Source of the DNA: Palsa-504 sp963769715
Lineage (GTDB): Bacteria; Actinomycetota; Actinomycetes; Streptosporangiales; Streptosporangiaceae
Length of the DNA: 64,000 nt
Reading direction: 5' to 3'
NCBI GenBank assembly: GCA_963769715.1
Contig: CAVYNE010000025.1
Span: 263,927 to 327,926, forward strand
In this document: positions 1 through 9,742 of the stretch, one piece after another
How the letters are laid out: the number at the start of each line of letters is the position of its first letter
How positions within the stretch are numbered: position 1 is the first letter of the stretch
The notes under the pieces: generated by a model
What the model was told of the DNA's origin: nothing
Databases searched by the model: none
The model's input: only the letters and a program-made list of their open reading frames with translations
Made by a program: the position numbers and the translations under genes

Positions 1-216
1 GCAGGCCTGGCGGAGCCGCCGGCAGACCTCCACGCCGTCGATGTCGGGCAGGCCGAGGTCGAGCAGCACGACATCGGGCACCGGCCAGTCGAGCGCCGCC
101 TTGCCCGTGGTGACGCTGCCGGTTTCGTAGCCGGCCCGGGTCAGCCCGCGGACCAGCTGGGTAGCGATGCCAGGGTCGTCCTCAACGACAAGGACCCGGC
201 CAAGACGTGCGTTCAC
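1..216 (-). CDS. Response regulator, receiver domain (partial)
   Basis: This is the N-terminal 72 codons of a two-component response regulator; the rest lies beyond the left edge. The start is GTG at 216. A receiver fold is visible: the acidic pair at residues 12-14 (EDD), the phosphoacceptor Asp53 in LLDLGLP, and the following DIDG turn. The output domain is outside the window, so the DNA-binding class cannot be named. It reads away from cdd, and the intervening 250 bases must hold both promoters. Receiver identity is clear; the biological signal is unknown. Confidence 0.85.
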   Translation of the reverse strand, partial: MNARLGRVLVVEDDPGIATQLVRGLTRAGYETGSVTTGKAALDWPVPDVVLLDLGLPDIDGVEVCRRLRQAC

Positions 217-401
217 GGCCTCCACGTTAGGCACCAAACCGCCATGCTCCCAACCGGACGCAGATCTTAACCAGATCTGAACTTCTTACAGGGGGGGTCC
301 TTAGCAAGTCGCCAGGCATGATTTCTATCAGAGTTCCCCGTCTAAAGGGGCCCAGCTCTTAGCGCGGTCAGCCTCCCTGCTGCGGCCGCGCAGGACATGA
401 G

Positions 402-450
402 AGGGTCCGTGTGGATAAGGCAACCCTGCAGCCTTATCCACACGGACCCT
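402..450. promoter_or_regulatory. Perfect 20-bp inverted repeat containing two DnaA-box 9-mers
   Basis: The arms 402-421 and 431-450 are exact reverse complements separated by a 9-nt loop. Each arm contains the consensus DnaA box TTATCCACA, at 410-418 on the minus strand and 434-442 on the plus strand. It lies 20 bases before the cdd start. It could be a DnaA or other operator, or a hairpin attenuator in the cdd leader. Poly-T is lacking after it, so an intrinsic terminator is less likely. Confidence 0.7.
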
Positions 451-470
451 TAGTCCTTTAGAGTCGTCGA

Positions 471-905
471 GTGATCATCGACTGGCCCAGACTTCGCGCC
501 GCCGCAGTGGACGCAGCGGGACGGGCCTACGCTCCTTATTCCGGGCTCCGGGTCGGCGCGGCCGGACAGGCCGCCGACGGGCAGATCCTCACCGGCTGCA
601 ACGTGGAGAACGCCTCCTACGGCCTGACCCTGTGCGCCGAGTGCGGCCTGGTCAGTGCGCTGCACGCCTCCGGCGTCGCTGCTCTGCACGCGTCGGGCGC
701 TCAAGGGCCGCTGCTGGCCGTGGCCGTCGTGGCCGGTGACGGGGAGCCGCTGCTGCCGTGCGGCCGCTGCCGCCAGCTGCTGCTGGAAGCCGGCGGCGGC
801 GACCTGCTCGTCGACACCGCCGGCGGCCCGGTAGAGCTGAAGGTCCTGCTCCCAGCGGCCTTCACCGATACCGATCTCGCCGCGCGCCGGGAGCCCCGCC
901 CATGA
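471..905 (+). CDS. cdd: Cytidine deaminase
   Basis: Hydrolytic deamination of cytidine and deoxycytidine to uridine and deoxyuridine in pyrimidine salvage. At 144 residues it fits the short tetrameric class. The zinc and catalytic residues are visible: Cys55-Ala-Glu57 in NVENASYGLTLCAE, and Cys97 and Cys100 in PCGRC. The start is GTG at 471, giving the usual N-terminus followed by the AYAPYS motif. The TGA stop overlaps the ATG of deoA (ATGA, 902-905), so the two genes are translationally coupled. The product feeds the phosphorylase encoded next. A perfect inverted repeat sits just upstream. Confidence 0.95.
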   Translation: MIIDWPRLRAAAVDAAGRAYAPYSGLRVGAAGQAADGQILTGCNVENASYGLTLCAECGLVSALHASGVAALHASGAQGPLLAVAVVAGDGEPLLPCGRCRQLLLEAGGGDLLVDTAGGPVELKVLLPAAFTDTDLAARREPRP

Positions 906-2209
906 CCGACGCAGCCGTGACCGATGCGGCCACCCTGATCCGCGCCAAGCGTGACGGGCACCGGCTGGCCGATGACGACATCAGGTGGCTGTTCGAGGCG
1001 TACGCCCGGCACGAGGTCGCGGACGAGCAGATGTCCGCGCTGCTGATGGCGATCTACTTCCAGGGCCTGGACGGCGCGGAGCTCAGGACGTGGACCGCGG
1101 CCATGATCGCCTCCGGGGACCGGCTCGACCTAAGCTCCATCACCAGGCCGACCGTGGACAAGCACTCGACCGGCGGGGTCGGCGACAAGGTCAGCCTGAT
1201 CCTCGCGCCCCTGGTCGCGAGCTGCGGCGCCGCCGTGCCGCAGCTGTCCGGCCGTGGCCTCGGCCATACCGGCGGCACGCTGGACAAGCTCGAGGCGATC
1301 CCCGGTTTCCGCGCCGGACTGACCCCGGACGAGACGCTCGCCGTCCTGGCCAGCGCCGGCTGCGTGATCTGCGCCGCCGGGTCCGGGTTGGCCCCCGCGG
1401 ACCGCAGGCTCTACGCGCTGCGGGACGTCACCGGGACGGTCGAGTCGATCGCGCTCATCGCCAGCTCGATCATGTCGAAGAAAATCGCCGAGGGAACCAG
1501 CGCGCTCGTCCTGGACGTCAAGGTCGGGACCGGCGCCTTCATGAAAACCCAGGACCGGGCGCGGGAGCTCGCCGAGACCATGGTCGCCCTTGGCGAGGAG
1601 CACCAGGTCCGCACCCGGGCGCTGCTGACGCGGATGGATGTCCCGCTGGGCCGCGCGGTGGGCAACGCCGTCGAGGTGGCGGAGTCCGTAGCCGCCCTGG
1701 AGGGACACGGCCCGGCCGACCTGATGGAGGTCACCCTGGCCCTGGCCCGGCAGATGCTCGCCCTGGCTGGCCTGGCTGGTGACACAGCTGGCGATCCCGC
1801 CGCCGCCATCGCGGACGGCCGGGCGCTGGTCGCCTACCGGGCGATGGTCCGCGCGCAGGGCGGCGACCCGGACGCCCCGCTGCCGCAGGCGGCTCACACC
1901 CAGGTCCTGCCGGCTCCCGCGTCCGGCTGGCTGACCGGCCTGGACGCCCTGGCGGTGGGCACGGCGGCCTGGCGGCTCGGGGCGGGCCGGGCCCGCAAGG
2001 AGGATGCGGTCAGCGCGGCCGCGGGGGTCATCTGCCTGGCCAAACCGGGTGACCGGGTGCAGGCAGGCCAGCCGTTGCTCGAGCTCCGGGCCGATCAGCC
2101 GGATCGTTTCGGTCCCGCCCTGGCCGCCCTCGCCGGCGCGATCGCCGTCAGCCAGGACGGTCCCCCGCCGCCGGTCTCCCCGGTCATCGAGTACGTATCT
2201 ACGGGTTGA
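902..2209 (+). CDS. deoA: Thymidine phosphorylase
   Basis: Phosphorolysis of thymidine and deoxyuridine to base plus deoxyribose-1-phosphate. The 435-residue product has the family signatures: the phosphate-binding KHSTGGVGDK stretch at residues 87-96 and the SGRGLGHTGGTLDKLE motif soon after. The start is the ATG overlapping the cdd stop. In-frame codons upstream (from 758) are antisense or out-of-frame cdd sequence and are not part of the gene. Its stop codon at 2207-2209 abuts the right end of an inserted IS element, so the last codons and stop may partly derive from the insertion. The next operon gene, add, is now separated by about 1.75 kb of IS. Confidence 0.95.
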   Translation: MTDAAVTDAATLIRAKRDGHRLADDDIRWLFEAYARHEVADEQMSALLMAIYFQGLDGAELRTWTAAMIASGDRLDLSSITRPTVDKHSTGGVGDKVSLILAPLVASCGAAVPQLSGRGLGHTGGTLDKLEAIPGFRAGLTPDETLAVLASAGCVICAAGSGLAPADRRLYALRDVTGTVESIALIASSIMSKKIAEGTSALVLDVKVGTGAFMKTQDRARELAETMVALGEEHQVRTRALLTRMDVPLGRAVGNAVEVAESVAALEGHGPADLMEVTLALARQMLALAGLAGDTAGDPAAAIADGRALVAYRAMVRAQGGDPDAPLPQAAHTQVLPAPASGWLTGLDALAVGTAAWRLGAGRARKEDAVSAAAGVICLAKPGDRVQAGQPLLELRADQPDRFGPALAALAGAIAVSQDGPPPPVSPVIEYVSTG

Positions 2210-2330
2210 CTTCCTCTCCCGCCTGAAAGGCGGGAAGATTCCTGCCGTGCCGCTCACGCGGCACCTCGGAGGGTTCCTGCTTCACCGCGCTGAGCCGGGG
2301 CAAGCCCTGGTCTTACCTGCGCTCCACAGG
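2206..2330 (-). ncRNA. Possible omega RNA (TnpB guide RNA) at the IS right end
   Basis: TnpB proteins work with an RNA transcribed from the 3' part of tnpB through the element's right end, whose guide is the flanking DNA. The right-end hairpin (2218-2234) directly follows the tnpB stop here, so the architecture is present. If the end is at about 2206, the guide would be the complement of roughly 2186-2205, the last codons of deoA. The boundaries are inferred, not seen. Confidence 0.35.
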
Positions 2331-3447
2331 CTGACACCGCCAGCCCGGCGGCCCTGGCGACGTTCACCGCCGCGTTCACATCCCGGTCTAGCCACACCCC
2401 GCATGCCCGGCACTGCCAGGCACGCACGTGCAGCGGCTTGGGGCCGTCCTTGGCCCCGCACGCCGAGCACACCTGGGAGGTGGGCTCGAACCGCCCGATC
2501 CGGCGGAACTCCCGGCCGTGCAGCCGGGCCTTGTACTCCAGCATGTGCACGAACGCCGACCACCCGGCGTCATGGACGGACTTGGCCATCCGGCTGCGGG
2601 CGAGGCCTTTGACCGCCAGGTCTTCCACGGCGACCGCTTGGTTTTCGCGGATCAGTGCCGTGGACAGCTGGTGATGGAAGTCCCGCCGCGCGTCCGTCGC
2701 CCGCGCGTGCGCGCGGGCTACTTTCACCCTGGCCTTGTCCCGGTTCCTGCTGCCCTTCTCCTTGCCGGACAGGGCGCGCTGGGCCCGCTTGAGTTTCTTC
2801 TCCGCCCGGCGCAGGAAACGCGGGGAGGCGATCTTGCGCCCGTCGGACAGGACCGCGAAGTGGGTCAGCCCCAGGTCGATGCCGATCACCGGTTCCGTCT
2901 CGGGCATAGTGTCCGGCTCGGTCTGCACGACGAAGCTGGCGAAGTACCGGCCCGCCGCATCCTTGATCACGGTCACGCTGGACGGCGCGGACGGCAGCGC
3001 CCGCGACCACCGCACCGGGACGTCCCCGATCTTGGGCAGGCGCAGCTTTCCGCTGGGCAGCACCTTGAACCGGGCGTTGGCGGTGAACCGGATTGCCTGC
3101 CGTCGGTCTTTGCGGGACTTGAACCGGGGCGGCGCGACCTTCGGTCCCTTGCGGGTGCCGGTGACCGAGGTGAAGAAATTCCGGTAGGCCGTGTTCAGGT
3201 CCGCCAGGGACTGCTGGAGCACCGCCGCGCAGACCTCGCCCAGCCATGCCCGCTCCGGGGTGGCCTTGACCGCGGTCAGCCGGGCCGACAGTTGCCCGTC
3301 GGTGAGGTACGGCAGCCCGGCCGTGCGGGCTTCCTGCCGGGTGCGCAGCGCGTCGTTGAACACTACCCGCGCGCAGCCGAACGCTCGCGCCAGCGCTTGC
3401 TGCTGGCCAGGCGTCGGGTAGCAGCGGTAGTTGTACCGGAGCTGCAT
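2254..3447 (-). CDS. tnpB: TnpB RNA-guided endonuclease (IS605 OrfB)
   Basis: A 397-residue RuvC-like nuclease of the TnpB/IS605 OrfB family, ancestral to Cas12. All active-site elements look intact: the first Asp in GIDLGLTHFAVL, the Glu in VAVEDLAVKGL, and the last Asp in LDRDVNAAVNVA. A CxxC...CxxC zinc ribbon (CSACG, CRACG) lies in between. The ATG at 3447 gives the normal N-terminus (MQLRYNYRCYPT); longer readings run into the divergent tnpA remnant. Known TnpB proteins cut DNA matching the right-end flank and help keep the element in place. The hairpin just after its stop is the element's right end. Confidence 0.9.
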   Translation of the reverse strand: MQLRYNYRCYPTPGQQQALARAFGCARVVFNDALRTRQEARTAGLPYLTDGQLSARLTAVKATPERAWLGEVCAAVLQQSLADLNTAYRNFFTSVTGTRKGPKVAPPRFKSRKDRRQAIRFTANARFKVLPSGKLRLPKIGDVPVRWSRALPSAPSSVTVIKDAAGRYFASFVVQTEPDTMPETEPVIGIDLGLTHFAVLSDGRKIASPRFLRRAEKKLKRAQRALSGKEKGSRNRDKARVKVARAHARATDARRDFHHQLSTALIRENQAVAVEDLAVKGLARSRMAKSVHDAGWSAFVHMLEYKARLHGREFRRIGRFEPTSQVCSACGAKDGPKPLHVRAWQCRACGVWLDRDVNAAVNVARAAGLAVSACGAQVRPGLAPAQRGEAGTLRGAA

Positions 3448-3507
3448 ATCTAGAACATACTTACGTTTTATGGCTGAGTAAAGGAAATCCGCACGTGCAG
3501 GCATGGC

Positions 3508-3883
3508 GTGTCCAGATGGCGTTCCCGCCTGGTTTTCATGACCAGGGATCGGCACCAGGTGCTCGCCGCCACCCGCCTGCGCCGCATCGAAGAGATCATG
3601 CGATATGCCGGGCCCAGGTTCCGGATGCGAACTGGCCGAGTTCAACGCCAGCCCGGCTACGTCCGCCTGCTGGTGAACTTCCCGCCCGCCGCGGCCATCT
3701 CCCGCCTGGTCAACAGGCTCAAGGGCGGGTCTTCCCTGCGGCTGCGGCAGGAGCTCCTGACATGCGACAGCACTACTGGCGCGCGAAGCGCCTCAGGTCC
3801 GGCTCCTATTTCGCCGGATCCGCCGGCAGCGCCCGGCCACGGTCCTGCGCCAGCACATCGAACGGCAGAACCGGCCCGCCTGA
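3508..3883 (+). pseudogene. tnpA: Degenerate TnpA (IS200-like Y1 transposase)
   Basis: A broken HUH single-strand transposase gene. The pieces LVFMTRDRHQVL, RLLVNFPPAAAISRLVNRLKG, MRQHYWRAKRLRSGSYFAG and TVLRQHIERQNRPA follow the order of IS200/IS605 TnpA but lie in different reading frames, so there is more than one frameshift. The metal-binding HxH pair expected before the LLV(N/H)(F/Y)PP motif is replaced (GYVR), and the catalytic Tyr of the usual LRQYIE motif reads His. The gene cannot encode an active transposase. It is divergent from tnpB. Confidence 0.8.
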
Positions 3884-3963
3884 CGCCGGCTGAGGTCCGT
3901 CCGCCTTCACCACCGGCCTGAAGGCCGGCGCACTAGCGGACACTCTGGTAGCACAATAGTCAG

Positions 3964-5094
3964 ATGCCGACACTTGCCGAGATCCGGACGGTCCCGAAGG
4001 TTCTGCTGCACGATCACCTGGACGGCGGCCTGCGCCCGCAGACCGTCCTTGAGCTGGCCCGCGAGACCGGCTACCACGATCTGCCCGGTGACGACGCGGA
4101 AGAGCTGACGCAAAAGCTGACCGAGGGCGCGCACCGCGGTCACCTCGAGATCTACCTGGATGCGTTCCGGCATACGGTCGCGGTCATGCAGACTCCAGAC
4201 GCGCTCCGGCGGGTGGCCGCTGAATGCGCCGAGGACCTGGCCGCCGACGGGGTGGTGTACGCCGAGGTGCGGTTCGCGCCCGAGCTGCACACCGAGCGCG
4301 GGCTGAGCCTGGACGTGGTGGTCGAGGCGGTGCTCGACGGCTTTCGCCAAGGCAGCGCCAACGCGGCCAGGGCCGGGCACGGGATCACGGTATATGCCCT
4401 GCTCACCGCCATGCGCACGGCGGCCAGGTCGTTGGAGATAGCCGAGCTCGCGGTCCGCTACCGGGACGAGGGCGTGGTCGGGTTCGACATCGCGGGCGCC
4501 GAGGCGGGCTGGCCGCCGAGCAGGCATCTGGACGCCTTCCAGTACATCAAGCGGGAGAACTTCCACATCACCATCCACGCGGGCGAGGCGTTCGGCCTGC
4601 CGTCGATCTGGGAGGCGGTGCAGTGGTGCGGAACCGAACGGCTGGGCCACGGGGTCCGCATCGTGGACGACATCCAGATCAGCCGCGAAGGCAGCGTCCG
4701 GCTCGGGCGGCTGGCCGCTTACATCCGCGACCGCCGGATTCCGCTGGAGATGTGCCCGACCTCGAACGTCCAGACCGGCGCGGCGCCGTCGATCGCGCAG
4801 CACCCGATCCGGCTGCTCCGCCAGCTGGCGTTCCGGGTGACGGTGAACACCGACAACCGGCTGATGAGCCAGGTCACGCTCAGTTCGGAGTTCCACCGGC
4901 TGGTCACCGAATTCGGCTACGGCTGGTCCGACATCGAATGGCTGACGGTGAACGCGATGAAAAGCGCGTTCGCGAGTTTCGACGAACGGCTGCACCTCAT
5001 TAGCACCGTCATCAAGCCGGGGTTTGCTACCGCCCGGGCGATGAGCGACGCGGTGGTCCCGGTCAGCATGCTCGGTGCGCACCAGACCGGATAA
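3964..5094 (+). CDS. add: Adenosine deaminase
   Basis: Deaminates adenosine and deoxyadenosine to inosine and deoxyinosine. The 376-residue TIM-barrel protein shows the metal-binding HDHLDGG motif (His16, His18), the HAGEAFG motif, HGVRI, and the TVNTDNRLMS motif with catalytic and metal Asp. It belongs functionally with the upstream cdd-deoA pair as a nucleoside-salvage cluster, but an IS element now lies between, so it probably needs its own promoter in 3936-3963 or one in the IS left end. The ATG at 3964 is the only start that preserves the normal short N-terminus. Confidence 0.95.
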   Translation: MPTLAEIRTVPKVLLHDHLDGGLRPQTVLELARETGYHDLPGDDAEELTQKLTEGAHRGHLEIYLDAFRHTVAVMQTPDALRRVAAECAEDLAADGVVYAEVRFAPELHTERGLSLDVVVEAVLDGFRQGSANAARAGHGITVYALLTAMRTAARSLEIAELAVRYRDEGVVGFDIAGAEAGWPPSRHLDAFQYIKRENFHITIHAGEAFGLPSIWEAVQWCGTERLGHGVRIVDDIQISREGSVRLGRLAAYIRDRRIPLEMCPTSNVQTGAAPSIAQHPIRLLRQLAFRVTVNTDNRLMSQVTLSSEFHRLVTEFGYGWSDIEWLTVNAMKSAFASFDERLHLISTVIKPGFATARAMSDAVVPVSMLGAHQTG

Positions 5095-5239
5095 AACCAA
5101 TAATTATCCCGAACGGTCTTGGTTTCTCTCCATCCACACCTGTAACAATCCGGGTGAAGGCGCTGCGCTTTGGCGGAACGATTCGGCATGATGGAAGGTG
5201 GCCACTGGTTCTGAGCGGCCTTGGTCAGGGGAGGGCCGA

Positions 5240-6866
<1,627 letters not shown>

Positions 6867-6870
<4 letters not shown>

Positions 6871-7814
6871 CCCTGCGTCCACCACAGGTCTTCCTGGCGG
6901 GAGCGCCAGGCGGGGTCGTCCAGCCGGCTCAGGTCGGCAGAGGTGATGATGCCGTGCTCGATCAGGATCCGGACGGCTACCTCGTCCGAGAGCCGGACGT
7001 CGGCGGCGGCCAGCCCGCGGTCGGCGATCTTCCGCCGCAGCACCTTGATGTGCTCGGCCACCCGGGCCGCGAGCAGATCGCGGTACTCCGGGTCGGCCTC
7101 GAACCGTTCCAGCTCGTGATAGGCACCGGTGACCTCCAGGGCTTCCCGCGCGATTTCCGGCGTGCGCGGCAGCGGCCGGGTCGCGCTCGGATCGACCAGC
7201 CACGGACGGCACCAGATCAAGGCGACCAGGAAGAGCTTGGTCATCGGGTCCAGGTAGAACGGCAACAGCGTCCCCGCCCCGGCCAGCTCGACGTCCTCCG
7301 CCTCGATGTGACCGGACCCGTTGACCAGATCAATCGCATCGGTCCGCTCAACCTCGTCGGCTAGCCCAGCTCCCGCTAGCCCAGCTCCCGCTAGCCCAGC
7401 TCCCGCCAGCCCAGCTCGGTCCGTCCGCCCGGCCAAGCGGGGCCCGGCGGCCTCCTCGACGCCCAGCGTGACCGTCACCACCAGCGACTGCCGTTCGTCG
7501 AGCATGGCGCGCGAGCCGACCAAGGCCGTGCCCGTGCGCACGAACCAGCCGTTAGCGGGCTCGCCGTCGTCTTCCATCCGTGGCAGCCGGACCTGGTACC
7601 CCTCGCCCTCGACGTACAGCGCGTGGGTGCGGCTGAGGTTGGCGATCCAGGCGCCGGCCGCCAGCACGGTCACCATCCCGGCCCGCCGGGACAGCCCCCG
7701 GCCGGCCGCGACGATCAGGTCTACGTCAGGGCCCCGGCCGAAGACCAGGCGGGTGCCCTCGGCGAGCAGCCTCTTCTGGCCCGACGCCGTGCTGACGTGG
7801 GTGCTCAGTGGCAT
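6867..7814 (-). CDS. FHA-like domain protein
   Basis: 315 residues. The N-terminal half resembles an FHA phosphothreonine-binding fold: FGRGPDVDLIV, SRRAGMVTV and the WIANLSRTHALYV stretch correspond to the GR, S-R and N landmarks. The usual His after the conserved Ser is not evident, so binding may differ. A low-complexity AGLAG linker separates it from a helical C-terminal half of unknown fold (from LFLVALIWCRPWL). It ends tail-to-tail with the membrane Ser/Thr kinase, overlapping it by 4 bases. FHA proteins often read phosphorylation by neighbouring kinases, so this may be a partner; that link is inference from position. Confidence 0.7.
7361..7420 (-). repeat. 15-bp tandem repeat, 4 units, in the FHA-like gene
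   Basis: Three exact copies of ctagcccagctcccg (7361-7405) plus a diverged fourth; encodes the AGAGL-type linker. Confidence 0.95.
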
Positions 7815-8130
7815 CTTTTCCTGCCTGCGATAAGCCCTAACGAAGCGCGATCTGGTTAGTCTAGGCGGGATTCTCTTAGCCTGGCGGACCTGGTGTAACC
7901 CCGGACTCGGGGATACCCGTGGGTAGAAAAGTCCTGATTAGCTACAGGTGGCAGGGTGCTGGGTTCGGCGGTAGGGCATCGCCCACAGTGGATGTGGGGG
8001 GGCCAGTCCCGGAAATTCGGCGATGTCATGGTGGTGCCGCACCAGAGCCCAGTGCCCTGCCCGAATAGCTGAGCCCGTAAGAGCCCCGAATAGCTGAGCC
8101 CGTAGTGGCCGAGCCCGGGTAGCTAGATAG
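7815..8130. other. Intergenic region with a 19-bp direct repeat
   Basis: No gene recognised. Two copies of ccgaatagctgagcccgta (8061-8079 and 8086-8104) lie 25 bases apart. The left part must carry the promoter of the FHA-like gene, and the right part follows the end of upp. Confidence 0.5.
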
Positions 8131-8778
8131 CTAGATCTGGCCGAACAGGCGGTCACCCGCGTCGCCGAGCCCGGGCACGATGTATCCCCGGTCATTCAGC
8201 CGTTCGTCGACGGCGGCGGTCACCACCCGCACCCAGGGCTCCTCGGGGCTGTCGCTGGCGAAGGCCTCCTCGATATGCCGCAGGCCCTCGGGCGCGGCGA
8301 GCAGGCAGACCGCGGTCACGGAGGCGGCGCCGCGGTTGGTGAGCATGCTGATGACGGTGGCAAGCGTTCCGCCGGTGGCCAGCATCGGGTCGAGCACGAA
8401 CGTGTCCCGTCCGGTCAGGTCGGCAGGCAGTCGGTCCGCGTAGGTCGATGCGACCAGCGACTCCTCGTCTCGGCGCAGCCCGACGAAGCCGACGTTGGCC
8501 ATCGGCAGCAGCTGGGTCATGCCGTCGAGCATGCCGATGCCGGCCCGCAGCACGGGCACGATGAGCGGCACCGGGCGGGCTAGCTTGACGCCGCGGGCGG
8601 TGCCCACCGGCGTGGTGACGGACACGGGCTGGACCCGCATTTCACGGGTCGCCTCGTAGGCGAGCAAGGTCACCAGTTCGGCCGTCAGGCTGCGGAAGGT
8701 CGCGGTATCGGTGGCGGCGTCGCGCAGGGCGGTGAGCTTGTGGGTGACCAGGGGATGGTCGATGACGAGCGTACGCAT
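8131..8778 (-). CDS. upp: Uracil phosphoribosyltransferase
   Basis: Makes UMP from uracil and PRPP, salvaging the base released by the phosphorylase encoded about 6 kb away. The 215-residue product has the family PRPP loop VLDPMLATGGTL, the N-terminal TREMRVQPVSV segment and the C-terminal DERLNDRGYIVPGLGDAGDR uracil-binding stretch. I chose the ATG at 8778 (MRTLVIDHPL), the family's normal beginning, over one three codons upstream. It is transcribed on its own; the next gene on this strand, an IclR regulator, ends about 50 bases before it. Confidence 0.95.
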   Translation of the reverse strand: MRTLVIDHPLVTHKLTALRDAATDTATFRSLTAELVTLLAYEATREMRVQPVSVTTPVGTARGVKLARPVPLIVPVLRAGIGMLDGMTQLLPMANVGFVGLRRDEESLVASTYADRLPADLTGRDTFVLDPMLATGGTLATVISMLTNRGAASVTAVCLLAAPEGLRHIEEAFASDSPEEPWVRVVTAAVDERLNDRGYIVPGLGDAGDRLFGQI

Positions 8779-8827
8779 AGCAAGCAAGTGTGGCAGGCGA
8801 GGCCAGCGGGGGCTACTGGCGCAAGGC

Positions 8828-9640
8828 TCAGGCGTTGGGGCGGGCGCGGACGGACGCGCGGGAGCGGGTCAGGTCGAGCTCGATGTGGCGCGCGGTGGCG
8901 AGCAGCGGCTGCAGCAGTTCCTCCACGATGCTGTTCAGGGTTCGCCGGCCGGCGTGGGTGGAGACGTTGATGGCCGCCATGACCTGGCCGTCGGCGTCGC
9001 GGATCGGCGCCGCGATCGACCGCAGCCCTTCCTCGAGCTCCTGGTCGACCAGGGCCCAGCCCTGGGCCCGGATCTTCCGCAGCTCGCGGCGGAGCGCGGT
9101 CGCGCTGGTGATGGTGTGCCCGGTGAGGCCGCGCAAGCTAGCCGATTCCAGGTACTCGTCGAGGCGTTCGTCGGGTTGCGCGGCTAGCAGCACCCGGCCC
9201 ATCGAGGTCGCGTAGGCCGGGAACCTGGTCCCGACGCTGATCGTCACGGTCATGATCCGCTTGGTCGGTACGCGGGCGATGTAGATGACGTCGTCCCCGT
9301 CAAGCTCGGACACCGACGAGGATTCGTGCACCTGCTCCACCAGCTGCTCCAGGTGCGGCATGGCCACCTCGGGCAGGGTCAGGCTGGACAGGTACGCGTA
9401 GCCGAGTTCGAGGATCTTGGGCCGGAGCGCGAACCGGCTCCCGTCGCTGCGCATGTAACCGAGCTGGACCAGCGTGCGCAGGAACCTCCGGGCGGCGGCC
9501 CGGCTCAGGCCGGTGCTCGCGGCCACCTCGCTCAGGGTCAGCTTCGGGTGCTCCGCGTCGAAGGCCCTGATCACGGACAGGCCGCGCTCAAGTGACTGGA
9601 CGAAGTCCCCGTCATGACCTTGGTCCTGGTTGTCAGGCAA
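8828..9640 (-). CDS. IclR-family regulator, probably of pobA
   Basis: N-terminal winged helix (LTLSEVAASTGLSRAAARRFLRTL) and C-terminal IclR effector domain (YIARVPTKRIMTV, SMGRVLLA, RSIAAPIRDADGQVMAAINVS). It most resembles the PcaR/PobR/PcaU subgroup that controls protocatechuate and 4-hydroxybenzoate genes, and it is divergent from a pobA-like gene, supporting that role. I prefer the TTG at 9640 because GGGAGG stands six bases upstream. The GTG at 9688 would give 16 more residues but sits next to the likely operator. A repeated gttcg motif at 9689-9712 may be the binding site. Confidence 0.85.
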   Translation of the reverse strand: MPDNQDQGHDGDFVQSLERGLSVIRAFDAEHPKLTLSEVAASTGLSRAAARRFLRTLVQLGYMRSDGSRFALRPKILELGYAYLSSLTLPEVAMPHLEQLVEQVHESSSVSELDGDDVIYIARVPTKRIMTVTISVGTRFPAYATSMGRVLLAAQPDERLDEYLESASLRGLTGHTITSATALRRELRKIRAQGWALVDQELEEGLRSIAAPIRDADGQVMAAINVSTHAGRRTLNSIVEELLQPLLATARHIELDLTRSRASVRARPNA

Positions 9641-9688
9641 TGCAGGCCTCCCGGCTCGGTCGATGACATCATAGACCGGGCCCTGCAC

Positions 9689-9712
9689 GTTCGCTTTCTG
9701 AACTATCGTTCG
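9689..9712. promoter_or_regulatory. Candidate IclR operator upstream of pobA
   Basis: The imperfect palindrome gttcgctttctgaac (9689-9703) is followed by a further gttcg (9708-9712). It is similar in kind to the repeated GTTCG-type sites described for PcaU/PobR regulators. It lies 31-54 bases before the pobA ATG. Confidence 0.4.
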
Positions 9713-9742
9713 TCCTACGTACGGCTTAACCTTGGAAACGAG

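Larger units (their letters stand above)
2206..3935 (-). mobile_element. IS200/IS605-family element inserted between deoA and add
   Basis: A unit with a TnpB gene on the minus strand, a decayed divergent TnpA, and subterminal hairpins at both ends, the typical architecture of IS200/IS605 elements, which lack terminal inverted repeats. Right-end hairpin: cccgcc/ggcggg, 2218-2234. Left-end hairpin: ccggcc/ggccgg, 3913-3928. Exact termini are not determinable by eye; on the minus strand the right end probably finishes with gaggaagtcaa, next to the deoA stop. The element interrupts a cdd-deoA-add salvage block and cannot move by its own transposase. Confidence 0.8.
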
